A DNA stretch of 39,523 nt from Microcaldota archaeon (GCA_030037495.1 JASHRG010000038.1:1-39523); one strand, 5' to 3'; counted from the stretch's first letter, positions 29,721 to 37,981 are shown. The notes: generated from the letters alone by a model not told the origin. Translations and numbers: made by a program.

Positions 29721-30125
29721 TTAGCGGAGTTTTGAGGTGCAGTACATGCAGCGCTTGGCGCCTATGGGCACTGTTGAAAGGCATTCTGGGCATACCTTTG
29801 TTGTTGGAGTGGTCTGCTTTTTTGACTGCCTCATCTTCTGGAACCTTTCTACTGGCCTCACAATTAGGAAGAATACCACAAGCGCTATAACTATGAAGTT
29901 TATTATCGAGTTAACAAAGGCACCCACCTGGAACGTGCTGTTGTTCACAGTGTATGTTATGGAATTGAAGTTGACGTGGCCTGGTATCCCTATAAGCGGG
30001 GTTACGAGGTCGGTCACCAGCGCAGTTATCACTGAATTAAACGCGACTCCGAATACTACTGCGACGGCAAGCGCTATCACGTCGCCTTTTGATATGAAGT
30101 CTATGAATTCGCTAACAACAGACAT
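29721..30125 (-). CDS. mscL: Large-conductance mechanosensitive channel MscL with C-terminal zinc ribbon
   Basis: MscL opens under membrane tension to release solutes. Of 134 residues, EFIDFISKGDVIALAVAVVFGVAFNSVITALVTDLVTPLIG contains the N-terminal amphipathic part and TM1 (to ~46), then an external loop (47-67) with NNST glycosylation sites, TM2 (about 68-90) and the basic PVERFQKMRQ. Instead of ending in the usual short helical bundle, it continues into a zinc ribbon: Cys112-x2-Cys115 and Cys126-x2-Cys129. Such a cytosolic metal-binding end is known in some prokaryotic MscL-like and other membrane proteins but is unusual for typical MscL. It diverges from the thioredoxin gene. Confidence 0.9.
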   Translation of the reverse strand: MSVVSEFIDFISKGDVIALAVAVVFGVAFNSVITALVTDLVTPLIGIPGHVNFNSITYTVNNSTFQVGAFVNSIINFIVIALVVFFLIVRPVERFQKMRQSKKQTTPTTKVCPECLSTVPIGAKRCMYCTSKLR

Positions 30126-30150
30126 GGTGATTGAAAATGGAAGCGCACAT

Positions 30151-30162
30151 TTTTATACTTTA
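30151..30162 (+). promoter_or_regulatory. TATA box of the thioredoxin gene
   Basis: TTTTTATACTTT lies about 30-35 bp before ATG 30191. The short leader would contain GTGATACA immediately before the ATG, matching the start pattern of the L37Ae gene. Confidence 0.55.
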
Positions 30163-30190
30163 ATTCCAAAATGGTAATGTCAGTGATACA

Positions 30191-31999
30191 ATGGCAGTTA
30201 TAGAAGTGAAAGAGTCAAATTTTGAGGGAGAAGTGCTAAAGTCGAAGACACCTGTTGTAGTAGACATTTGGGCCACCTGGTGCGTAGCGCCAGACTCTAT
30301 TGTTCTCAAAAGTAAATATGAGTCCACTGCTGCTGATAAAATTTTAAAGAATGGAAACGTGCTTGCCTACGATGGCGGCAAGCTGAAAGAAGCAAAGGTC
30401 TTAGAAAGCAAGACTTCATCGAAAATGGGGCACTGCAAAAAGATAACCACAGTGGTGAATAGAAGCATTGAGGCTACAGATGACCATCTCTTTTACACTT
30501 CGGCTGGGTGGAAAAGAGCAGATAAATTGAACGCAGGGGATAAAGTTGCAGTATATCCTCTTTTTGACACTAGAAACCATGCAGAGCAAGAAACTAAAGG
30601 TAAAATAGTACTTAAAAATGCCGATATATCTAAATTTGGCGATGGTAAAATCAAGATTGAAGGTAGTTTGGCAGCTTTGAAAGAGCGCGGACTTCTTGGA
30701 TTAAAAACTGATAGCCGAAAGCTCAGTATAATCGCAAGGGTTGTGGGCCTACTTTTTTCAGATGGGTCATTATATAGACGGGCTTCGAACAATTATTGTT
30801 GTGCTGACTTTATCGTGGGTTCAAATGACGATGCTACAGAACTGATATCGGACCTAGCAGAATTAGGATTCCCTGCAGCTTACGCAAAAAAGCGAGATAA
30901 CCGGTTCAAGATTGGCGGCAGGGAGATACGGCTGAAATCTATTAGAGTAAGGCTCGTATCAACCCCGTTTTGGCTGTTGATGCGAGCGCTTGGCGTACCA
31001 AGCGGTAGAAAGACCGACTTGGATTATGAGATACCCTCTTGGCTGAGCAAGACCTCAAAGGCTATAAGGAAAGAATTTCTCTCTGGATATTTAGGAGGAG
31101 ATGGGGCTGTACTCTCCATTAGAGTAGTTGATAGGAAGGGACGCGGATCCTACAATAGTTCGGCTATAAATGACATAGAGTTTTACAAGAACGTGGATTT
31201 GGTCCAGTCTGGGCTACGTTTTGGCAATCAGCTTTCAAAAATGCTTGCTGAACATGGGGTTAAAATAAGGAAGGTATTTCGTGGCAATGATAGTTTCACC
31301 CGAAGCTATGGAGGGAGATCCACTAGCATACATGTATCTCTATCTAACTCTTTTGATTCCGTGTACGCCCTTGGTGCTATAGGTTATGCGTATTGCGCAC
31401 AGAAGCAACTGAGAAGCAGCTACGTTATGGAATTCCTGGCTAAGAAGTTAAACGAAAGGAAACTGTGGAAAGCCAAGTACCGGAGCGCGGTTAGCATGCT
31501 AAATCAAGGAACGGATAGGATGGAAATTGCGTCTATTTTGCAGGTAAGCCCTAGCACGGTTGAGGGTTGGAGAATGGGAAATAAGCCTACAATAAATTTC
31601 ACACATGACAGGTTTCCAACATGGCTCGAATCCGCAACCGCTGGGCTGCAAGATGGGCTTGTATGGGAGAGCGTTCAGAGTGTTAGCGAAACGCATTTAC
31701 CGGAAGTGCAGAGCTTAACCGTAGACAAGTACTCGAATTTCATCGCGAACGGGTTTTTGGTCCATAATTGTGGCCCGTGTCGCTTATTTAGCCCGATAAT
31801 CGACGAAGCATCGAAAGATTACGATGGTAAAGTGAAATTCGTAAAGATTGACGCTGATGAGAACCAGAGCATAGTCTCAAAGTACAATGTGATGAGCATT
31901 CCTACAACACTGCTTATCAAGGATGGAAAGGTAAGGGCAATGCAGGTGGGAGCAGTGCCGAAAGAGGCCCTGAAAAAGTGGATAGACAAGAACCTTTGA
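30191..31999 (+). CDS. trxA: Thioredoxin precursor interrupted at its active site by an intein
   Basis: Of 602 residues, the first 30 (ending VVVDIWATW) and last 76 (starting CGPCRLFSPI) form a standard 106-residue thioredoxin with active site W-CGPC, then VKIDADENQSIVSKYNVMSIPTTLLIKDGK with the conserved cis-Pro in SIPT. Everything between is an intein (30281-31768). Thioredoxin reduces disulfides of client proteins in the cytosol. Without protein splicing the active site cannot form, so redox activity depends on the intein. It diverges from mscL, and hisS follows on the same strand. Splicing is very likely given intact terminal residues. Confidence 0.95.
   Translation: MAVIEVKESNFEGEVLKSKTPVVVDIWATWCVAPDSIVLKSKYESTAADKILKNGNVLAYDGGKLKEAKVLESKTSSKMGHCKKITTVVNRSIEATDDHLFYTSAGWKRADKLNAGDKVAVYPLFDTRNHAEQETKGKIVLKNADISKFGDGKIKIEGSLAALKERGLLGLKTDSRKLSIIARVVGLLFSDGSLYRRASNNYCCADFIVGSNDDATELISDLAELGFPAAYAKKRDNRFKIGGREIRLKSIRVRLVSTPFWLLMRALGVPSGRKTDLDYEIPSWLSKTSKAIRKEFLSGYLGGDGAVLSIRVVDRKGRGSYNSSAINDIEFYKNVDLVQSGLRFGNQLSKMLAEHGVKIRKVFRGNDSFTRSYGGRSTSIHVSLSNSFDSVYALGAIGYAYCAQKQLRSSYVMEFLAKKLNERKLWKAKYRSAVSMLNQGTDRMEIASILQVSPSTVEGWRMGNKPTINFTHDRFPTWLESATAGLQDGLVWESVQSVSETHLPEVQSLTVDKYSNFIANGFLVHNCGPCRLFSPIIDEASKDYDGKVKFVKIDADENQSIVSKYNVMSIPTTLLIKDGKVRAMQVGAVPKEALKKWIDKNL
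30281..31768 (+). mobile_element. Intein with LAGLIDADG homing endonuclease and HTH, inserted in thioredoxin
   Basis: 496 residues (precursor 31-526). Splicing blocks: Cys31 with CVAPDSIVLKS (block A), T96-D-D-H99 (block B), SLTVDKYSNFIANGFLVHN (blocks F-G) ending His525-Asn526, then Cys527 as the +1 residue. The endonuclease part has two LAGLIDADG-type motifs, VVGLLFSDG (184-192, Asp191) and LSGYLGGDG (297-305, Asp304), both with the acidic metal ligand, so it may be active. A helix-turn-helix (about 437-466, MEIASILQVSPSTVEGWRMG) lies between the endonuclease and the C-terminal splicing block. Codons look more AT-rich than the flanking genes, consistent with lateral homing. Confidence 0.93.
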
Positions 32000-32005
32000 C
32001 TCATC

Positions 32006-32015
32006 TTTTTATAGG
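32006..32015 (+). promoter_or_regulatory. TATA box of hisS
   Basis: TTTTTATAGG, directly after the thioredoxin stop, lies about 35-40 bp before ATG 32048. The T-run may also serve as the terminator of the thioredoxin transcript. Confidence 0.45.
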
Positions 32016-32047
32016 TTCCACGCCTTAATACCTAAATAGCTGATTTG

Positions 32048-33328
32048 ATGGAGGACATACCATTCCCTAGGGGAGTAAGGGACCTGATGCCCAATGAGGC
32101 CCTGTTCAGGAACGAGGTCCTCAAGAGGATTGAGAAGACATTCCAGAGCTTCGGCTTCCTTACCATAGATACTCCAGTATTTGAATCGACTAAGGTGCTG
32201 AACGCAAAGGGAGTCATAGGCGAGGAAGCAAAGCTCATATATGAGATGAAGTACGAGGACATTGCGCTTAGGTATGACCACACGGTGTCGCTTGCGAGGT
32301 ACATGGCCATGCACCAGAGCCTGCCTATGCCTTTCAGGAGGTACAGCATTGGCAAGGTATGGAGAAGGGAGGAACCACAGAAACTGCGCTACAGGGAGTT
32401 CACGCAGGCAGATGTAGACATAGTCGGCGGAAGGCCATCGGCCACAGACGCTGAGACCATAGCGGTCGGCGCGATAGCGATCGCCTCTCTTGGAATAGAT
32501 TACTCGATAAAGATAAGCAGCAGGAAGTTCATGGACAAGATGCTAGAATCGTTTGGGATCCCTGCTGAACAGAGAGCCGGGGTTATGAGGGCGATTGACA
32601 AGCTTGACAAAGTGGGCCGCGATGGCGTCATCGAATCCCTGCAGAAGCTAGGCCTTTCAAGAGACATGATAGCGAAGATAGACTCGCTTATCGCCTTCGA
32701 GGGTACAAATGACGACAAGCTATCATACCTAGAGAAAACACTGAACCTTGGCCCTGAAGTCAAGGAGATGAGGGAGACGATTGAGCTGCTTGACATGTAC
32801 AAGCTGAAGCAGAGTGCGGTTAGCATAGACTTCTCCCTTGTAAGGGGAATAGACTACTATACAGGGATAGTGTTCGAGTACAAGGTTAGCGATCCGGGCA
32901 TCAAGAGCTCTGTTGGAAGCGGAGGCAGGTATGACAATCTGATAGGCACTTTCAGCGGAAGGCAGCTTCCTGCGGTTGGGTCATCCCTTGGGATTGACCG
33001 TCTTCTCGACGTGCTGAGCTTCTCCTCGTCGGCAAAGCACAGCTACGCGAACGTGTTCATTGCTACTATAGGTGACAAGAACTATGCCTATGCCCTGCAG
33101 TTGGCAAACAGGATAAGAGACCAGGGAGTTGCAGTTGATGTCAACATTGCCAGCAGGAACATATCCAATCAATTGGCTTATGCGAACTCGCTCAAGTTCA
33201 AATACGCTGTTATTGTTGGTGACAACGAGGAGAGGACCAAGAGCGTGAGGATACGAAACTTAATAGATGGAAGCGAGAATACTATGAGCATAGAGGAGAT
33301 GCTTGCAATACTGAAATTCGAGAAGTGA
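32048..33328 (+). CDS. hisS: Histidyl-tRNA synthetase
   Basis: Class II synthetase that charges tRNA-His. The 426 residues contain PRGVRDLMPNEALFRNEV (motif 1 region), RRYSIGKVWRREEPQKLRYREFTQADVDIVG (motif 2), LVRGIDYYTGIVFEYKV (His-A motif), SVGSGGRYDNLIG (His-B-like) and SLGIDRLLDVL (motif 3), then a C-terminal anticodon-binding domain (ANVFIATIGDKNYAYALQLA...). ATG 32048 directly follows a TTG that is not needed. Its TGA lies in GTGAAACC just before the next gene's ATG, indicating coupling. Confidence 0.96.
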   Translation: MEDIPFPRGVRDLMPNEALFRNEVLKRIEKTFQSFGFLTIDTPVFESTKVLNAKGVIGEEAKLIYEMKYEDIALRYDHTVSLARYMAMHQSLPMPFRRYSIGKVWRREEPQKLRYREFTQADVDIVGGRPSATDAETIAVGAIAIASLGIDYSIKISSRKFMDKMLESFGIPAEQRAGVMRAIDKLDKVGRDGVIESLQKLGLSRDMIAKIDSLIAFEGTNDDKLSYLEKTLNLGPEVKEMRETIELLDMYKLKQSAVSIDFSLVRGIDYYTGIVFEYKVSDPGIKSSVGSGGRYDNLIGTFSGRQLPAVGSSLGIDRLLDVLSFSSSAKHSYANVFIATIGDKNYAYALQLANRIRDQGVAVDVNIASRNISNQLAYANSLKFKYAVIVGDNEERTKSVRIRNLIDGSENTMSIEEMLAILKFEK

Positions 33329-33332
33329 AACC

Positions 33333-33842
33333 ATGGCGAAGACTGACGTTGAGAAGGTCACGGAGGAGGCGATTGCGAAGGGAGGCATGCTCGTAAGGTT
33401 TTACTTTGATATGCAGGACAAGAACAAGGAGAAGCTGCAGCCACTCATGATCAACCTTGTCAATGAGCAGCTGATGAAGGAGCAGGGCGTGGTTTATGTC
33501 TATGGGAGCATAGAGGAGCCGATAGAGAAGCACGGAGTCTTCACAACCAGCGGTGTCATAACAGTGCTTTTCAGGAGCTTTGCTCCTTTGGTAGGCATAG
33601 CATTCAAGTACGCACCAGCCGGTATAGAGATACTCAGGCCTGAAAAGGAGATGCGCTTCAAGCCAAACGAGCTGCAGTCGATACTAATGGACCTGTCACA
33701 GATATCTATGACGTACTCAAAGTACATACTTGAGAAGCTGCTTACCGGGGAAGACCTCGAGAAGGTGAAGCAGCAGATGGACAATAGGGCGGAGCTTGGG
33801 AAAAAATTCCTTGATCAGCGCAAGAAAGAAGACGAGAAGTGA
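33333..33842 (+). CDS. Conserved archaeal-looking protein of unknown function, downstream of hisS
   Basis: 169 residues. It is soluble, with an N-terminal helix, GGMLVRFYFDMQDKNKEKLQ, VNEQLMKEQGVVYVYGSIEEPIEKHGVFTTSGVITVLFRSF, then APAGIEILRPEKEMRF and a C-terminal helical tail with SKYILEKLLTGEDLEKVKQQMDNRAELGKK. I recall similar sequences in several archaeal groups without an assigned function, but I cannot name a family. It begins with ATG right after the hisS stop (GTGAAACCATG), so the two are probably made together. It is not a prefoldin: it has no paired long coiled-coil helices. Confidence 0.72.
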   Translation: MAKTDVEKVTEEAIAKGGMLVRFYFDMQDKNKEKLQPLMINLVNEQLMKEQGVVYVYGSIEEPIEKHGVFTTSGVITVLFRSFAPLVGIAFKYAPAGIEILRPEKEMRFKPNELQSILMDLSQISMTYSKYILEKLLTGEDLEKVKQQMDNRAELGKKFLDQRKKEDEK

Positions 33843-33861
33843 ACTCGTCTAGAAGAAGCGC

Positions 33862-34974
33862 TCAGGTGATGTTCACCAGTATCCCCTTTGTCTGGGATGG
33901 TATGCGCGCCATCTGGAAGTCCCCAACTGCTATGAAGTTCTGCGGCAGCTGCGTGTCCGCAACCACCTTTATCTGTATCGGCTTGTTTATCACAGTGACA
34001 AGGGGTATGCTTGCGTTCCTGAATGTTGACGAGGCGTTGGCTCCGAGCGATGTGTTGTAGGTATCGTAATGGGCGATTATTTCAGGCGTTCCATTGTAGA
34101 GTATCTCGACGTAAAGATTCTGGTTCTGCGGGCTGATTATCTTAAAGTTCAGGAATGGATAACTGGAAAAGAACGGGCTTGATGTTATATTCCCTGGGGA
34201 CACCTGCGTGCCGCACATGTACGTGGTCGCGATGTAGCTTCCTACATAGTTTGACCATTTGGAGCCTATGTAGCACCCTGCTGCTGTGTTTGCCGTGGTA
34301 TAGTTGTTGTTGCCTACGGAGTTTGCCGGCGTAACGTTCAGGTTGCCGTTCGCAAATGTTATGTTTAATGGGCTGGTTCCGAAGCCTTTACCTGTCACGT
34401 TCCACCCTGAGTATGTGCCGCTGGAGAAGTTGCCGTTGTAGACGAAGTTGTTGTACACCACGTGCGTTGGAGGGTTCAGCGTGGTATTCATTATTGCCAT
34501 TGCATATGTGCAGGTTGAGCTCTTGTTAAGCGTTCCGGGGCCGCTCATAAGCGTGACCTTGTACGTCTGTGCCGGTATGGTTATGTTTTTCCAGAAAGTA
34601 ACGCACTGGTATGTGGAGCTCTGGTTAAGGTATGTTATGTTGTCAGCACCCACCATGGTGATCTGCTCTGCTCCGGTATTGCCGCCGCCGACCCAGATGC
34701 CGAGAGGACCTCCCCGCCAGTTGCAGTCGCTAACCTCTGTTGCATTGTAGCTGCCGGTGAAGAGTGTGAAGGTGCCGCAGTTCTGTGTGTATATTATCGA
34801 GGTGGTTCCTGGAATTGTGGTTCCTGATGTGCTGGGCCCTGAGCCTGTTGAGGTCGTAGACGCAGCGCTTGTTGAGGATCCTCCAGGCAGCCTCAACCCC
34901 TCTGTAAAGTACCACAATAGCACAACTGCCACTATTAGGATTATGAATGCTACGATGCCTTTTACGGCTGCCAT
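33862..34974 (-). CDS. Membrane-anchored surface protein with Ser/Thr-rich stalk
   Basis: 370 residues. A single N-terminal hydrophobic segment (IVAFIILIVAVVLLWYF, about 7-23) anchors the protein, followed by a Ser/Thr/Gly/Pro-rich stalk (about 33-60) and a beta-rich extracellular part with many N-x-S/T sites and several Cys. The first Cys-flanked unit contains DCNWRGGPLGIWVGGG. I do not recognise the family. It looks like a cell-surface or S-layer-associated protein. It diverges from the L41e gene; a TATATATG box at about 35018-35025 fits a 20-base leader. It is convergent with the hisS-linked gene, 19 bp apart. Confidence 0.65.
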   Translation of the reverse strand: MAAVKGIVAFIILIVAVVLLWYFTEGLRLPGGSSTSAASTTSTGSGPSTSGTTIPGTTSIIYTQNCGTFTLFTGSYNATEVSDCNWRGGPLGIWVGGGNTGAEQITMVGADNITYLNQSSTYQCVTFWKNITIPAQTYKVTLMSGPGTLNKSSTCTYAMAIMNTTLNPPTHVVYNNFVYNGNFSSGTYSGWNVTGKGFGTSPLNITFANGNLNVTPANSVGNNNYTTANTAAGCYIGSKWSNYVGSYIATTYMCGTQVSPGNITSSPFFSSYPFLNFKIISPQNQNLYVEILYNGTPEIIAHYDTYNTSLGANASSTFRNASIPLVTVINKPIQIKVVADTQLPQNFIAVGDFQMARIPSQTKGILVNIT

Positions 34975-35036
34975 GCGAACACTTTGGTCTTGAAACTCAA
35001 TTACTTAGATTGCACTACATATATATTCTTAACTGG

Positions 35037-35043
35037 TTAAATA
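35037..35043 (+). promoter_or_regulatory. TATA-like box of the L41e gene
   Basis: TTAAATA lies about 43 bp before the proposed TTG start at 35080, predicting a transcript start near 35066 and a 14-base leader containing GGTGTGATA. Confidence 0.45.
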
Positions 35044-35079
35044 GTTATGCTCGTTTTGAGCTTTTCATAAGGTGTGATA

Positions 35080-35193
35080 TTGGGAAGTATACCCAGGAAG
35101 TGGAAGAAGAAGGGCAGGATGCGCTGGAAATGGAAGAAGAAGAGGCGCAAGAGATTGAGAAGGGCGCAGAAGAGAAGAGTCGGAGAGCTCTGA
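35080..35193 (+). CDS. rpl41e: Large-subunit ribosomal protein L41e
   Basis: A 37-residue, extremely basic peptide found by reading the gap between the surface protein and the pilin-like gene. It reads MGSIPRKWKKKGRMRWKWKK followed by a further Arg/Lys-rich tail ending VGEL, and KWKKKGRMRWKWKKKR is the L41e hallmark. L41e bridges the two ribosomal subunits. The in-frame TAA at 35068-35070 limits the start; TTG 35080 follows GTGATA as in other genes here, and ATA 35089 is not a likely start. The reading frame that overlaps it on the same strand encodes an acidic, unlikely peptide. Confidence 0.85.
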   Translation: MGSIPRKWKKKGRMRWKWKKKRRKRLRRAQKRRVGEL

Positions 35194-35215
35194 CCTGCCA
35201 TGTGCAGTAGGGTTC

Positions 35216-36520
35216 TCACGGAGGAGTGAGTGAAACAGGGGCAGTGGTGTACTTATAGGTAATTACTTGACCGCTGCCGCCAACTCCGCCAGCATAGCAG
35301 TTTTCACCAGTATAGGTGCTGCCCTGCCCGCCGCCAGAGCCTCCGTATGAGTTTGGATATGATGTGCTTGGGAATCCGTTGCCCCCAGAGGCGCCGCTCA
35401 GATAGTTGATCATTCCTGAGTTGTACCAGCCCTGTATAAGTGAAGAGGTAAGCGATGGTGGGGAAGGAGTTGTGCCGGAGCCCCCCCTGCTTACTACACA
35501 CGGGCCTGTGCCGCCTGATGCAAGTGTATTTGAGCCACCAAGGCCGCACTGTGTGCTTGTGCTGGCTGGCGTATACACGGCATTAGCGCCACCTGAAATA
35601 TTGAAGCTTGAGATGAAATAGCTGGACTGGAATACTGCAAGGACAGCGCCGGCGCCTCCCCCTCCGCCACCGCCCTCGCACGGGCTGTAGCCACTGCCTG
35701 GCATGCCTGTGCCGCCTGCAGTGGACACTAATCCATGCAGGCTTATTGTTGATGCTTGGAGGTAGAGCCCATACCCTCCAACTCCGTAGCCATTAAGGTC
35801 AAGCGGCACGTTGTTCGTGTATATGTTGCCTGATCCGTCTATGGAGTTGTATGCAATGAGGCTGTGCCCTTCAGTGGTAAGCGCGACTCCAGTGTTTATG
35901 TTTATGTCGTATGCGAGTATGTCGCACGTAAGCGTAGTGGATTGCGTGTATGTCACTATGTCCCCAGTGTTGCTCAAGCAGGTTGGATTGTACACCACAT
36001 AGGAAAGCGCCTGGTATAGATCCTCGCTGCTGCTTATCTCTGTTTGTACTGTTGCCACCTTTGATATGCTTGTGCCTGTTCCAGGCCCGTTGTTGAATTC
36101 GAACCAGAGGTTGCCCCTGAAAGGAACCCCTATTGCGGTTCCCTGCACAGGGCAGTCAAACAGGTACTGCACAGCTGCGTGGCCTGGATAGAGCAGGGTT
36201 GCGCTCCCAGCCGTTGTCAAAAACGTAGATGGAGTAGATGAATTAGTATTGCACGCTGTGCCTGTGATGTACATTGGCAGGGTGTTCTGCTGGCTCATCG
36301 CCGTCATTAGGGTGCCGCTTGAGTTGAGCGTAGGAGTAGAGCAAGAGAAACCAGCAGCAGGTACGCAGATGTTCCCAGTTGACGTTGCCCCTCCTATTAC
36401 TCCGTACTCGTAGAGCACCGAGATTACTATGACAAGGATGACAAACATCCAACTATAGGTGACCATGTACTCTATGGCTGTCTGCGCTGTTGCATGCCTC
36501 GCGGCTTTGCGCCTATGCAT
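35216..36520 (-). CDS. Pilin-like surface protein with class III-type signal and glycine-rich domain
   Basis: 434 residues. A short basic N-terminus (HRRKAARHATA) is followed by QTAIEYMVTYSWMFVILVIVISVLY, a class III (Q-x3-E) type signal in which the processing peptidase cuts before the Gln in related proteins, leaving a hydrophobic assembly helix. The rest is an extracellular Ser/Thr-rich beta region with several Cys, then a Gly-rich module (a run of seven Gly after CEGG near ~275, then GGSGGGQGSTYTGENCYAGGVGGSG). This resembles pilin-like proteins that carry a large adhesive domain. It begins six bases after secY's stop and is probably co-transcribed with it. Confidence 0.72.
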   Translation of the reverse strand: MHRRKAARHATAQTAIEYMVTYSWMFVILVIVISVLYEYGVIGGATSTGNICVPAAGFSCSTPTLNSSGTLMTAMSQQNTLPMYITGTACNTNSSTPSTFLTTAGSATLLYPGHAAVQYLFDCPVQGTAIGVPFRGNLWFEFNNGPGTGTSISKVATVQTEISSSEDLYQALSYVVYNPTCLSNTGDIVTYTQSTTLTCDILAYDININTGVALTTEGHSLIAYNSIDGSGNIYTNNVPLDLNGYGVGGYGLYLQASTISLHGLVSTAGGTGMPGSGYSPCEGGGGGGGAGAVLAVFQSSYFISSFNISGGANAVYTPASTSTQCGLGGSNTLASGGTGPCVVSRGGSGTTPSPPSLTSSLIQGWYNSGMINYLSGASGGNGFPSTSYPNSYGGSGGGQGSTYTGENCYAGGVGGSGQVITYKYTTAPVSLTPP

Positions 36521-36526
36521 CGTGGG

Positions 36527-37981
36527 TCACTTCACAATCTTGTTGAGTATAGGATATGTGTCAAATATCCTTTCCTGCTCTAATTGTTGGTAGAGCATGT
36601 AGATAATACCCACTGTTAGTAGTATGCCCATGCCAGAGCCTATAGCCCCTGTAAGGGTTGCAAGCGCTGCCAGCAGCCCAACGAATATGCTGCCAAGTAT
36701 GGTAACCGTTGGAATGTACTTGTTTAGCACGTTCTCTATTATCCTTGGGTCTCTTCTAAACCCTGGGATCTGCCACCCCATCTCCCCTATCTGCTCAGAC
36801 ATCGTCTTTGGATTCTGCCCCGTCATCTCTATCCAGAACCTTCCGAAGATCACGCACAAGATAACAAGCACAACCGTGTAGATTAGTATGTGGAGGGCTT
36901 CTGGCACAAGCACTATGCCTCCCCACGGAAGGTAGAGCTGCGATGTGGCTGTTGCGAAGTAGTTGAAGTACGCGCCGTAGCCTCCTATCCCGTATGGAGC
37001 TGGAAACGGGCTTGGGAACTGCGGTGATATCAGATAGACTATACCGCCCGTGAGCGAGGGGGTTGACCCGCCTGTAGACTGGTACAACGCTATGAACTTT
37101 GCAAGGTTGCCGAAGCTTCCGCCGACCCCGGCAAGGAATCTGAACCATACCGTAAGGCTTAGCTCAAGCGATGATGCAAGTATTACTGGGAGCACGCTCA
37201 CATACAGGAATGGAATCGGAAGCCTACCTCCTATGCCTCGCAATTGCTCAAATGCAAGAGGCAGCTCTATCTTTGTCTCATATGCATATATGCTTATCAG
37301 GAATATCACTATTGCGAATAGCAATGGGCCGAACACAAGCAGCGCATTGGGCAGAGCAGATGCACCCCCGTTCTGCAGCGCAGCTATAGCCCCCGGCACA
37401 AGAATCTGGAATGTTCCTGCGACTATGGAGTAGGAAACTCCAGCTGCAATGAATATGTTTATTCCTGAGGTTACCCCCCACTTTGTCATTATCTCGTCAA
37501 GGAATATTATCATTATTGCGCCCACTGCTAACTGGAGGACAACAAGCCAGTAAAGCTGCGGCGAAGATATCGGCACGAATCCTGTTGCTACGTAGACAAT
37601 AGACTCTATGATTGCTATGCCTATTGCCGCCAGTTTCTGTATGCTCTGGAACCTTGACCTCTGCACAGGGTCATTCATGTCAACAGTGAAAAGGCCTGAG
37701 CCTGACGCAAGCTGGAGCACTATGCTTGCAAGCACTATCGGCCCTATGCCAACCGTGATTAGGCTGCCGATCTTTCCAGCAAATACTATGCTAATGAGCT
37801 GCACAACCGGCTGTGATATTGCCTGCTGCGACACACCTATTGCAACAGTGCTGTAGAGCATGAAGTATACTACAAGCACTATCCCTGTCCAGAACATCTT
37901 TTCTCTTAGTGAAAGTGGGGACGCAGGGCCTTTTATTCCTGGTATGTAGGGCGCTATCTTGTCTATGAATTCAAGTGCCAT
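36527..37981 (-). CDS. secY: Preprotein translocase subunit SecY (Sec61 alpha)
   Basis: The channel-forming subunit for protein export and membrane insertion. The 484 residues give ten TM helices. The start matches archaeal SecY (LEFIDKIAPYIPGIKGPASPLSLREKMFWTGIVL), and the C-terminal loop region has FWIEMTGQNPKTMSEQIGEMGWQIPGFRRDPRIIENVLNKYIPTVTILG, typical of the ribosome-facing TM8-9 loop. ATG 37981 is the natural start. In many archaea secY sits at the end of the ribosomal spc operon; here it lies instead between a V4R protein and a pilin-like protein. Confidence 0.95.
   Translation of the reverse strand: MALEFIDKIAPYIPGIKGPASPLSLREKMFWTGIVLVVYFMLYSTVAIGVSQQAISQPVVQLISIVFAGKIGSLITVGIGPIVLASIVLQLASGSGLFTVDMNDPVQRSRFQSIQKLAAIGIAIIESIVYVATGFVPISSPQLYWLVVLQLAVGAIMIIFLDEIMTKWGVTSGINIFIAAGVSYSIVAGTFQILVPGAIAALQNGGASALPNALLVFGPLLFAIVIFLISIYAYETKIELPLAFEQLRGIGGRLPIPFLYVSVLPVILASSLELSLTVWFRFLAGVGGSFGNLAKFIALYQSTGGSTPSLTGGIVYLISPQFPSPFPAPYGIGGYGAYFNYFATATSQLYLPWGGIVLVPEALHILIYTVVLVILCVIFGRFWIEMTGQNPKTMSEQIGEMGWQIPGFRRDPRIIENVLNKYIPTVTILGSIFVGLLAALATLTGAIGSGMGILLTVGIIYMLYQQLEQERIFDTYPILNKIVK

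Noticed and set aside
33333-33842. Reading the gene after hisS as prefoldin
   Set aside because: Prefoldin subunits are about 110-150 residues with two long coiled-coil helices; this protein has a mixed alpha/beta core.
34947-35210. Plus-strand 87-codon frame with an acidic Glu-rich end
   Set aside because: The overlapping frame encodes the L41e hallmark; the acidic peptide is its out-of-frame reading.
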